Shown piece after piece: positions 1 through 10,870 of a stretch of DNA of 64,000 nt. The stretch is from Sepiola atlantica. Its lineage: Eukaryota; Mollusca; Cephalopoda; Sepiida; Sepiolidae. The stretch is from contig OY744544.1 of assembly GCA_963556195.1 (NCBI GenBank), positions 48,478,827-48,542,826 of the forward strand, read 5' to 3'. Positions within the stretch are counted from its first letter, which is position 1, and each line of letters opens with the position of its first letter. Below the pieces are notes generated by a model. It searched no databases. It was not told the origin of the DNA and worked only from the letters and a program-made list of their open reading frames with translations. A program made the translations under genes and the position numbers.

Positions 1-2500
1 AAAAAAGAAGTCAGATTTGTAGTATTAGCCAGGAGTCACCGGCACTAATGGTAGGGATTAGGTTTGTGAATGGTGGAAAGACCCGGATAGTTCTAAAGAA
101 TCCTATGTCTGGAAATTTCGAGTGAGAACAATCCAAGTGGATGTTGCTAGAGCATTGATTGGAGATGGATCCAATGAGTTTGAGTGTGTGTATCACTTGG
201 GAGGTTACACACTCCTGTAAATAGTCCCCTTTTGTTGTTATGTGATGTCCTGTGTATTCCTTCTCGATCGATGACACTACTATCACTTGTACATAATGCC
301 TAAGTTCAGAATGATTGCTCACCCAGCCAAAAACATAAATATAAATAAATAAAAATAATGGTCATAGATTAATTATGTGTGCGACTTACGCACATTTATG
401 AAGGAAAGGGTTATTTTGTTTATGACATTCAAATTTTGTGGGGAGTGGATATTAGTTGTGGTGAAGATTCAATTACTTATGCATATAAGTAATTGAGTCT
501 TCACCACAACTAATATCTAGGGCAAATTGGGAAAATCTTCATGGGCTGTCATATTCATGTTGTTTATTTTAGAGATCAAGGTTTGGAAAAATTTTGAAGT
601 AGTAGAATTATGGAAAAGATTTCTTGGAGAGTTCCTGCAGATGTGCAGAAGATGTTTAGGATTTTGAGAAATTTTTAAATGGTAGAAAAACTTGGAGGTT
701 ATTGGTTTTTGAAAAATTAGAAAACAGTTTAATATTAGGTGTATGCGTCAGAAGTAGGCATATGAGTTGTCCCCCTTCCTGTTTAAGAGAACAGCATTTA
801 TAAAATAGTGGCAAAAGAGAAATGGAATATATAGTTGATTAGTTGTTAGTTTTTGGGTCAATAATAATAATAATAAATTAGAGAAAAGTACGAGAGAAAG
901 CAACTAATAAGCATATTCAGAATTACATTAAGTTTAGGGTTAGAACGAATTGATTGCCATCATATAAGCAAGAATAATAGAGACCTCCCCAACCATTAGA
1001 CACCATTAATTGTCATGATGAGAAAATAAACTTCCGATAAAGACAATGGAAATGAATTTCACTGTGTTGCATGTGCATGGGTTTGCTGCTGTAAGTGGGG
1101 ACTGGTGTATTAAAAATTAACCCTATTGAAAAATAAATGAAGAAAAGAAAATTAGCTATTTAAAATTTACAAATTAACTTTAAAAAAAGAGGAAACTTAT
1201 CTATGAAGAATGGGGTTCTCATGCAAATATGAAAAAAATTTATCAGAATGTTCTTTTTGAGTGTGTGAAACAAAGAGCATCCGAGCTACATTGTTTGCAC
1301 AGCCTTGAGTCAAATTTGACAAAATGATGTATTAAAGTTTTTTCTAGGTATCAAATATTGCCAGGCTGTCCTCGAAATCATTAAAGGCCGCACAATTGGC
1401 TGTCAGTTTATCTGTGTTGAAATAACATTGAGAGTCACGCAGTGCATATAAGATAAAGGGCAGACCCGTCAAGTTCAATGACGTAACAGCATGTCTCCAG
1501 CTTACACCTGCAGGAGGGGATGGTGACTGAGGAGGTTGCCTTTAACTGATAGACGTTTTTGTTTTCTTCCTTTCCTTTTTTAGTGCGGGAAAATTACTTC
1601 TGCAAGTGACGGCAAGTGAAGAACATGGAGAGAAGGACTCATCCACGGCTCACCAGAACAGCGGTGACTGATAAACAGTAAAGTTAAAATAATGGAACTT
1701 TTAGAATAAAATATATTTTTTAAAGAAAAGGCAAAATGTTTTATTTTTATTCAGCTATTCTTTTCCAGCTAGAGACTCAACGATTCCTCATCCCTAGAGT
1801 CAAGGCAAATTGTTCTCTAACACTACAGAGAAGTAATGAACAGACACTCAAAGACGTTTGAACCAGTGATGCCAAAATAAGAGTTTTGTGGATCTGATTC
1901 ATAGCGTGGGCATAAAATTTATGACAAAGAACTTTTAGTTATGGGCCACATCAGAAGGCTGCATGTTCGTATCACAAACTGGTCAGAGAGAATGTGACTT
2001 TTGTGACTCCATAATAGTGTTGAGACCATACTCGAATCTTGTCATGATGGTGCTTCAAACGAAAATTCCACACTGGGCGCACCCAAGGCCACTATAGTTT
2101 CACAAAGTGCCGTGACCAGGATCCAATCCAGGGAGACATCCATGCAAAAAGAGACAGAACCAACCCTGGATATGATCTACAGAAAACCACGCCATAATTA
2201 TCTGTAACATAAAATTAGTAACCTGGAACAATCCTCACATCGCATCAACAGAAGAAGAAAATAGAAGACATCGTCAACCCAAGAAAAACAAAGCAAACGG
2301 TTTAAAGTAGGTGACTCTGCTTCACTTCATTCTGGGTGCAATTTTTTGATTTATATAATTTGTATAAATTATTGTTAGATAAATTTTTGTTCAGACTGTC
2401 TGCTACTTGAAAAAAAATGTCTAGACAAAATGGCTGACACCAACCTAGCCCTTAAATAGAGTAATCTCAAGCAGGTAACTAAAACTCCTAAAAGGAGAGG
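1..2500. other. Intergenic, AT-rich, mostly unassigned
   Basis: No supportable gene. A 103-residue minus-strand frame at 11-322 has no recognisable motif. A perfect-looking hairpin lies at 447-518 (separate entry). Around 1,430-1,740 a TATA-like 'gcatataagat' followed by several AATAAA-type signals could be a decayed LTR upstream of the Gypsy protease fragment at 2.5 kb, but I could not find LTR ends. Confidence 0.35.
447..518 (+). repeat. 34-bp-arm hairpin with 4-nt loop
   Basis: Left arm 447-480 and right arm 485-518 are reverse complements over 34 positions, around a GCAT loop (481-484). Two positions differ, and both become G-U wobble pairs in an RNA from the plus strand. On the minus strand they would be A-C mismatches. 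No coding frame or element ends are evident around it. Confidence 0.85.
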
Positions 2501-2543
2501 AGCTCAAGCATATAAACTCCCTAACCCTAACTAGGCCTCTGAC

Positions 2544-2800
2544 ATGGTTTGTAAGGTAAAGTGTTGGGGTAGGCCGATAGAGCCATTTATTGATACTGGA
2601 TCGAAGGTCTCACTCCTTAAAACAGCAGTTTTTGAGGAGCTTAAGACTGTCAAAGAAGGATTGAGAAATTTAGATCTTACAGTGACCTTAGCAAATGGGG
2701 AAAAAGATGGCATTAAACATCATGGTCGACTTACCCATTAAAGTGAAAAATTATAGCTTCATCGAGACTATATATCGTAAAATTTCCTCCACTGCGGTCA
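2544..2800 (+). pseudogene. Gypsy-type retropepsin (protease) fragment
   Basis: The frame at 2544-2741 reads VKCWGRPIEPFIDTGSKVSL, with the aspartic protease DTG motif, then 'LTVTLANGEK'. A one-base shift near 2,700 moves the continuation (MVDLPIKVKNYSF) to another frame at 2695 onward, so it is broken. Retropepsins cut the Gag-Pol polyprotein of LTR retrotransposons. No Gag or RT is visible next to it. Confidence 0.7.
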
Positions 2801-3604
2801 CACTTCTTCAGTCTGGCGCTGTAAAAGTTCTGTCACAGGACCACCTGGAAAATGTGGTCCTCTTTTTTAAAGGGATGCTTTATCTTTCCTTTTCTTGTGG
2901 GCAGAGGAGACGTTGACCGGAATCCTGCCTACTTTGGCTCTATTTTTGTCCTGAGCAAAGTGGGGCTGAGACGAGCGGAAAAGCAGGAGGAGATGGTCTG
3001 CAGATTGGCGTTTTGTGGGTGGGGAAGAAACTTCTTTCATAACTTCGTCTTCCGTATAAGACTTTCTAGATTTCATTTTGGTCTTGGCCTCGTTCTTGAT
3101 GTTTTCTGCTGAACCAGAACCTTTGACAATCATGAGGACCCCCCCCCCCCCTCCTCCTCTTCTTTAGCAAGCTCTTTAGATTTAGATGCGAGGACCATAA
3201 GTTTGCATTTTACTGGTTTGCTGTTCTACTGTCGATTGTAATACTGCTATTTCATCTCTGCTACCAGCTCGCCAGGTGTTGTTTTCGTAGAGGAGAGTGG
3301 ATCGTTGGGGAACTCTTTCTCATTTTCTGGGGCTGCCTTGCAAGGTTTCCCGGTTTGGAGAAAACACGTATGGAGGTGATATTGTTCTTTTTGATTTTAT
3401 GCACGACTGCTCCAGCCTTACTTATCTTTCTTACCCTTCTCTGAAACTGAGGTAGCCGCCGTTGTTTAAGTGGCTACATTTCCAGCTGGGATAGCAGCAG
3501 GGTGTCCTGTTGGTGGGGTCCTCTTCAGACAGAACTTTATCATATACCTCTGCTGGCAGTGCTAACAATATGGACAACAGTCCTTCACAATGATGGACAT
3601 TTGC

Positions 3605-3917
3605 CAGGTTTCATATCTGAGCATCGACTGTATTGCATCAAACTCAGCATGGTTCAGACAGATGGTGTGGTTGTTTGCTTGCGGGAGAAAGAGAGAAGAA
3701 ATTACTGGGGAAAGATATTCAGGCCATTTGCACCACTGTGCCTCGGCCCCTACTGCTAGCAGCGGACCACCACTTCGCACCTTTTTCTTTCTTGGTCATC
3801 AGTAACAGAAAGAGATCAACTAAGCCCTCACCATCGAGACGTCACTTCCGATTTCCGTTTTGGCTCCCACTTTCTCTTTGAGGGAGCACTCCTTACTATC
3901 TGCAACCACCATCTAAC
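3605..3917 (+). repeat. Dispersed direct repeat, copy 1
   Basis: About 310 bp resembling 8232-8550 in the same orientation, with shared blocks such as 'agcagcggaccacc', 'aacagaaagaga' and 'actatct.caacc'. Between 2,870 and 3,600 I see only a poly-C/CCT stretch (3,139-3,165) and chance frames. Confidence 0.6.
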
Positions 3918-4083
3918 ATACCTCCCTTTCCATTCTCTCAAAATACCTACTAGGGAGGTATTTTTCTACATCCTCTCTTTCACCTCGTTCCATTCAATCG
4001 CTAAGTTAAAAACAAAACAGAAAACCCCTTTTTCATGCCTATATCTTCTTTTATGGCTGACAATCTTCTTTTTTTTTTTTTAA

Positions 4084-5940
4084 CATAGTTCACCCCAAAC
4101 AAGGCAGGCCACCACTGTAGACGTAAGGGGCTACTGAGAAAGGAAAAGGGGAGAAGGAAGCGGGGGTCAACCTAACTTGGGATCTGCGCAGCGAGATGTC
4201 TGTTTACATTAGTTTTAAATTTCTGCATGTCTGTTCTGTCGGGGAAACAGGGGGCAGGGAGAGAGTTCCAGAGGCTAGCAGTACGAGGAAAGAAGCTACT
4301 TGAGTAGAAGGCTCTCCAGCATCTGGGGACCTCCACAGTGAATGAATGAGATTTAGTTGATTGTCGAGTTGGTCTAGTGAATGTACGTCGAGGGGGCACC
4401 AGAGTAGCCAACTCATCAGAGCATAATCCATTGAAGTATTTGTAAAACAAGCATAAGGATGCTACATTGCAGCGATGGGACAGACGCTGAAGCTTGGTTG
4501 ACAGTGAGGGTCCTATTAGGTTGGCGATTCTTTTTTGGATCTTGTCAAGAAGGGAGAGACTAGTAGATGATGTACCAGCCCAGATATGACAACAATACTC
4601 CATGCATGGGCAGATGGTGGCTTTGTAGAGATACAGGATTATGTCAGGTGTGAGGAGTTTACTAGCACGGTAGAGGGAGCCAACTTTCTTCAATGTATTT
4701 GTTCCAACTCATGTTACCTGTGAAGGTCAGACCGAGGAGTTTGAATGATGAACTCTCAGGTAGGGTGCTATTTGCCATGACAATCGGTGGTTGAAAAGGT
4801 TCCCTGTAGTTATTGAAGGAAAGGAGCTTTGTCTTTGCGGCATTAAAAGTTACCAACCATTTATGACCCCAATCCACCACAGCCTGGAGGTCATTTTCTA
4901 AAGATTCAGCCATTGCCTCGGATATGATCGCATCGGTTTTGCCAACATGGCGAGAGTAAAGGGTGGTGTCATCAGCAAATAAACCAATCTCAGACTCTGT
5001 CATCAGGGAGATCGTTTATATAGATCAGGAACAACAAGGGTCCAAGGATAGAACCCTGGGGTACACCAGCATTTATGCCATGTTGCTTAGATGAACGGCC
5101 ATCGAGGACAACCTGAATTTTTCTTTTGTCTAGGAAGGATCTAATTATATTTAGTAATTGCCCAGTAATACCGTATGAGCGTATTTTCAGGAGAAGCCCT
5201 TTATGCCATACCTTGTCAAAGGCCTTGGATATATCAAGCGCTACTGCCCTAGCTTCTCCTGCCTTGTCGAGTGTATGATACATGCATTTCGAGATGACCG
5301 TTAGGATGTCTGCAGTAGATCGTGCTTGTCTAAATCCATACTGGTGGTCAGAAAGAAGTTTAGCATTAACTAAGTGCCGTACTATCGCTAGATTGATTAT
5401 GGATTCAAAGATTTTAGCAAAGATCGGCAGTAGACTGATTGGGCGATAGTTCTGAGGATCGGTTCTATTCCAAGAATTCTTGTAGACTGGTACCACAGAG
5501 GCAATTTTCCAGCTATCGGGGAAGCAAGATTCAGCTAGACATTTATTGTAGAGTTTGGAGAGGACAGGGGCCAGTTCAGCAGAGCATTTCTTTATTACTA
5601 TTACAGGTATAAGATCAGCCCCACAAGCTTTGGAGGTGTCAAGGTTTTTTATGATGTCTCTGACCTGGGATGGGGTGATGACCAGGTTATCAAGTGTGGC
5701 TTCGGTCAGCAAAGGGAATTTGGGGAGGGGGTTGTTATCTGAGTCCAAAGTAGAGTTAGAAGCGAAGCGGTTGGCAAGTAGTTCAGCCTTATCAGTGGCC
5801 GTGCAAACGACAGCATTGTGGTTTGATAGTGGGAGAATCGTTGATTGACCATTATTCACTACACTATTGTAGATTTTACAGAAATCTAATTTTCTGTAGT
5901 TATCCCTATTGCTACTAATCATACAATTCGACACTCATCC
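4084..5940 (-). mobile_element. Jockey-like LINE, copy 1 (5' truncated, frameshifted RT)
   Basis: Non-LTR reverse transcriptase in three frame blocks: 5934-4990 (YRPISLLPIFAKIFES, ALDISKAFDKVWH, AGVPQGSILGPLLFLIYIND), 5003-4662 (FADDTTLYS, the RT active site) and 4693-4172 (C-terminal region ending near the 3' UTR). A frameshift lies near 4,995, just before the YIND/FADD junction. A deletion of about 22 nt near 4,690, relative to copy 2, breaks the frame again. The 3' end is at about 4,084 with a short A tail (T run on the plus strand). The element is 5' truncated and dead. It copies RNA into DNA at nicked target sites. Confidence 0.88.
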
Positions 5941-8170
5941 TCTTTTTAACGAACTCAAGAAACGACCCTCTAACTCCCTACCCGATGGTTCATTACAATT
6001 CATGCCGGAGCCGGCTACACATGCTCTTTGTCTATCTCTTCCTATGGGGGTACTTATAATCTTGGCGCTGGCGACTTGCCTTTCACAATATCCTTCTTCC
6101 AAGGAGTCCCATTCATGTCCACATTGACCCACTTGATTTTCCTAACTATTGCCGAAGTGCCGGACATTCTGGCACACATGTCAATCTGCCTCAAGCAAGT
6201 TCAATTTTCACCAATCTAATTCCATAATCACATTCAGATCCGTTATGAAGCTGCAATACTCTCTTAGGTCCCACTGACCCACAAAACAACAATGACTCCT
6301 CTGTCATCCTCATCCCATCAGCCTTTCCATACGGTCTCCTTCAAGTCAGTAACAGCAACCAGGCAAACCTCATACCGGCTGGACATAATATAACTCCTTA
6401 GCTCCTTCGAGCCGTTCCATACTATGGAACACCATGAGAATTCTCAAATGTAACTCTCATCAGGGTTTTTGCAATCAACCTTTGACCCCAATACCATTTC
6501 CTCAACCCCAAAGAAAACAAAAATAAGTACTGTCAGCATATACAGAATCGTTCACACCACAAGTCTTCTTTTCATTACATAACTTAGTCGACCACGAACT
6601 TAACAATTCATTTACTTTAGTCCATTTTTATTTTATTTAAAAAAAAAAAATAATTATTCCAATACAAGGAAAAAAGAATTTTCTGGCTAAGCCCAAAAAA
6701 CAAAGGAAATTTAATCAAATAAGTCTCTCTCCCCCGTCAACCACCACCACCACTTACAGATTCAATACCACAAAAAATTTCAGACTTTCCGAATCCACTG
6801 AAATTCTATTTTTTTAACAATTCAACAAGTACAATTTTTACCGCTTTACAAACTGAAAAAAACCCAAAAAAACTTATCCTTTTTTCTTCTTCCTGTCTCT
6901 CTCCAATCACCACATTTCCAATTCACACAACATTTCCTAACTTTTCTTTCTCTCTTCTTTCTTAAAGCTAAAAGGTTCGCAAAAACCAAGAAGAGAAACG
7001 AACAATCAAAACAAAAACAACTGAACAGGGGAATCGTCCCCTTTCTTCTCTCCTTTTCCATTCTTACTCTCTCTCAACGGAGGATCACAACTGGAAAGAA
7101 AACAACAAACAAACAAAAACAGAAAAAAAAAATTACTGAAAGCAATTATTCATACAAGCTGAACATGAATTTCTTTCTTTTGCTTTTTTTCTTGAAAAAA
7201 AAAATAAAAGAAAAAAGAACACCAAAACCAACAATGTTGAACTCAATTAACATTTCACAATTGAAAAAAAAATAAAACAAAATTTTTTTTTTAAAAACAA
7301 TTATGCATACAAAATAAACACACATTTCGATTGCTGATCAGCAATAAAACTGAAAGAAAAGGCTGAAATGTTCAATAAAACTATTTGAATTATTTTGCAT
7401 CAAAAGAAAACTAGAATTGATATAAAAATAAAGGAAAAAGGAAAAAGAAAAGGAATATGTTGTTTTTTCTTTCTCAGTATTTTGGGAGATAGGGAATCCT
7501 TGGATGGAGGATGACAGCTATGACACCCCTCAATGTCGATTGTTGTGTCAACAGATGCACCGACGATAGCAGAACGTGTTGCGAGATGTGGGTCATCTGC
7601 ATCCAATGTGTTGCAAAAGCAAATAAGGCTTTTTGCTGATAACGACGAAAAAGGTTAAAAACGAGTATGTCATGTTTTCCTAGGTTGGGAAAACAAAAGC
7701 GAGTCAATCGATAAGAAAGAAAGAATAGTTTTTCTTTTTTCAATATTTTGTGGAAATGAGAATTCCTAATGCCAGAGATAAAGAAAGAGTGATAATATTC
7801 GTCACCAGCCAATAAAATGTTCACATTTTTTTTTAACTACTTATTTAATTTCCTCTTCAAACAGTGTTAATAATTATTCTTTCTATTTTTCTTTTCACTT
7901 TAACAGTCTATTATCACAATTAATAATTTGTAAAAACAATTTTAAAAGTAACTTATTAGTGTGTTGTTCTTCTTTGCCTGTCTCTCTCTCTTTCGGCCGA
8001 CGTCTTGTAGAATTTCTTCCTTTCGTCTATCTCCCCATCTCATCTGTATTTCTCTGTCGTCGTCTGCTTTCTTTTTTCGCTTGGACCCCGCTGTCTCCTT
8101 TCGTCGGACCCTGTTGAACCTTGGTTCAACGCTTCCTACTTAGGAAAGCTAGAATCAGAGCAATTAAATC
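5941..8170. other. Intergenic, no gene recognised
   Basis: Several chance frames of 60-116 residues, none with a recognisable domain. 6,600-7,460 is A-rich and contains many homopolymer runs. 5,940-6,560 has more balanced composition and broken frames on both strands and could be old retroelement sequence, but I cannot name it. Confidence 0.3.
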
Positions 8171-8231
8171 AGTGATGCCAGATACTCCAAATCGGAAATG
8201 TTGGATATTCACTTATCTTTTGGGGTGTGCA

Positions 8232-8550
8232 CCCAGGTTTCATCTCATCTTTTTGTCATAATCGATAATACAGAGACTCCGGGGTTTAGTTTCAGAAGAT
8301 GTGGTTATTTACATGCAAGAGAGAGGGAGAGAGAAGAAATAATAATATTAAGGACATTGCGCCACTGTGTGCTGGCCTCTGCCGTTAGCAGCGGACCACC
8401 GCTTCACACCTGCTTCTCTCTTGGTCGTCAGCAACAGAAAGAGAATGACTAAGCTCCCCTACTGTCGTGGCGTCACTTCTGAATTCTGCTTTCACTCACG
8501 CTCTCTTTCAGAGAGCCCTCCTACTATCTTCAACCGTCACTATCTAACAG
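8232..8550 (+). repeat. Dispersed direct repeat, copy 2
   Basis: Partner of 3605-3917, about 4.6 kb away. It includes 'agcagcggaccaccgcttc', 'cgtcagcaacagaaagagaa' and 'actatcttcaacc'. It does not look like an LTR pair: I see no TG...CA ends and no retroviral-type genes between them. Confidence 0.6.
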
Positions 8551-9049
8551 ATATTCTAAGGTTAGAAAACGTATATTGTTCTTCAAAGAAAATGTAATAT
8601 TTGAAGCTAGCTGGAGATATTTCAGGATAAACTTGTAAAGACATTACAATCAGTTGAATATAAAATGAATAGTTTCTCATGACATTTTCAGATTTATATT
8701 AAGTAGACAATAATAATTATAATAATCACATAATTATCATAATAATTATTATAACCCCGGAATAGATTTGAAGAATATAGAACTTTTATAATATTTGCAT
8801 CCTAATTTTTTTTCTAATATTTATATATTTTTTTTATAATTTATATTTTAAATATATTATCTAATGTTCAAGAAGCCCACTTCCTCAGGAAGCCATTTGC
8901 CAAGCTGAAAACCTGGCCAGTCCACCACTGATTGTGGGAAAAAATGCAAGAAAAAAGTTATTTTGGATTGGAAATGAAAAACGAAACAGGTGGTGTTGAT
9001 ATTTTTATTGCAGAGAAATAGGTAGATAAAGTGATGTAAGTAATCGAAT

Positions 9050-10236
9050 CATACTGATCAAGTTGATAGCTGGTGAGAAGATTTTCACAGCAATATCTGT
9101 TTATGCACCAAAATGTAGCTTGATCGAAGACACAAAAGGTGAGTTTTACGACAGGTTTAGTACAGTAACTAGTCAGGTTCATGAGAAGGAAATAATTGAC
9201 ATGAGATTTAAATTATTATATTGGAAAGACCTGGGGTTAGCGGTGTGCAGAAAACGGATATGGTGATCCAGAAGGAAAAAAATCTCTGGATTTGGTCTTG
9301 CCATGCTAAAAATAAAGGAAAGTCATCTCATTACATATGATCTGGTACAGCTAAGACATAAGTAGATTATCTGCTGATTAGGAAAAAGGACAAAAAGCTC
9401 TTGGTTGATGTGAAAGTAATACCTGGTGAAGAAATTGTGACACAGTCACAAATAACTGGTTTATGCTAAGATGAAATAAGCTCATGAGTTAAAGAGAAAG
9501 TTTATCCCCAGGAGAAAAGTTTGGAGGTCGACTGAAGAACATGTGAAAATTGAGTTTAGAGACCATTGGGTTATCAGATCCATTTCAGGAAGTGTGAAAA
9601 GAAAGTGGAAGATGCTAAATACACTGTTGGAGCTAACAGATCAGACTTGTGGGTGAATGAAAGGGGCCAAGATATAGGGTGACATGGTGGTGGAATGAGG
9701 AAGCTGAGCAATCTATCAAAGAAAAGCGAAAATGAAGGAGTGAGTGGAGAAAAGGTTTAGTGAAATAAGTATATGTATCTGATGCCAAACAGAAGAAGAA
9801 GAACAATCTACAAAGTCAAGAAGGAGACTGAACAAGCTAGGTTTCCAGTTATACTGTGAAGGGATGACCAAAAATATAAATATTCACAATAGTTAAACAG
9901 ATGGCAAAAACAAATATGGATATTGTTGGACAGAATTGAATGCGAAATAAAAATAGGGTGCTAGCAACAAATTAACAAGAGGGACGTTTGGAAATGCTAT
10001 TATAAAAAAAATTGTTGAATACTGAGTTTTCATGTGATCAAGAAAATCTAGAATTTGCAGAAGCACTATCTGGTTCAGTCGAAAAGATTGAGAAAGAACT
10101 GGTACAGGAAGTTGTGAGTACGATGAAGACAGATGTTGTGGCAGAAATGTTGAAGGCTGTTGGTGAAACAGGCACCAAGATGATCACAGACTTGAAAACT
10201 CAGATCATAAACAAAGAGGTTATTCTGAAAGACTTC
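9050..10236 (+). mobile_element. RTE-like LINE fragment (endonuclease to start of RT, degenerate)
   Basis: The frame starting near 9,063 reads AGEKIFTAISVYAPKC, typical of the apurinic endonuclease of RTE-type LINEs. Further pieces in shifted frames include VDYLLIRKKDKKL near 9,362, TWWWNEEAEQSIKEKR near 9,680 and 10012-10230 (LLNTEFSCDQENLEF ... MITDLKTQII), leading into the RT fingers. Many stops and shifts; no full ORF. It stops abruptly near 10,236. Confidence 0.75.
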
Positions 10237-10279
10237 CTCTCATACTTTCCTTGCAGCCGACTTTGCTACCGTAACTATA

Positions 10280-10870
10280 TCTAAAACCTCTCATCCATTC
10301 TTTCAATGTGACCAAACCAACACATTTTCCTGTTTTGCACACATTTCCTTATACTAAGACTCACATTACACATCCATCATATCATTTCTCTTCATGCAAC
10401 ACATCCCCAACCCTAACTCACCAGGTTTCATTTTAATCACATGCCTGATAGTTTTTCTCTGCTGGTTAGTAATGACAGCAGTTCCATAAACGTACTCCAT
10501 CTACTTCTAACTCTTGCAATCACACTAGAACCTGCCTCACCTTGTGCTCAAATGGTATCACCAAGGTGATGCCCACATCTGAGTTTTCATCTCTCTCCAT
10601 TGTCTCACACTTATTGCATATAAACTGGTTATCCTCTCTTAACATACCCGTAATTCCTCTGCACTTATTGTGTACATTTCCAACACTACAACCACTGATC
10701 ATCACTTTGGTCTTGGTAACATTCACTCTCTAACTTTCCATAGCATTCCTCCAAGTAGGTCTTCTATTGTTTCACAGGAAAGTACTAATTCATCAGCATA
10801 AAGCATCTCTTCTAGACAACCCATACGAAAATTCATGGACAATGCAATGCTTCTAAGACACAGATGAAAA
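10280..10870 (-). mobile_element. RTE-like LINE 3' region fragment
   Basis: On the minus strand, MGCLEEMLYADELVLSCE (RT 'YADD' box, degenerate) is followed by VTKTKVMISGCSVGN and a Cys-rich knuckle (CRGITGMLREDNQFICNKC) at 10726-10520. The C-terminal part lies below that. The orientation is opposite to the adjacent fragment at 9.05-10.24 kb, so the pair is a broken or inverted insertion. Confidence 0.7.

Noticed and set aside
11..322. 103-residue minus-strand frame at the window start
   Set aside because: No domain, signal or homologous pattern recognised, and no splice context. Length is compatible with chance.
2515..2536. Telomere-like 'ccctaaccctaact' word
   Set aside because: Only two units; too short to be a telomeric insertion.
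2867..3133. 88-residue minus-strand frame rich in Lys, Ser and Glu
   Set aside because: Low-complexity composition and no recognisable motif; an overlapping plus-strand frame is equally long.
3605..8550. The direct repeats as LTRs of one retrovirus-like element
   Set aside because: No TG...CA ends, primer site or Gag-Pol between them, and the only coding remnant between is a LINE.
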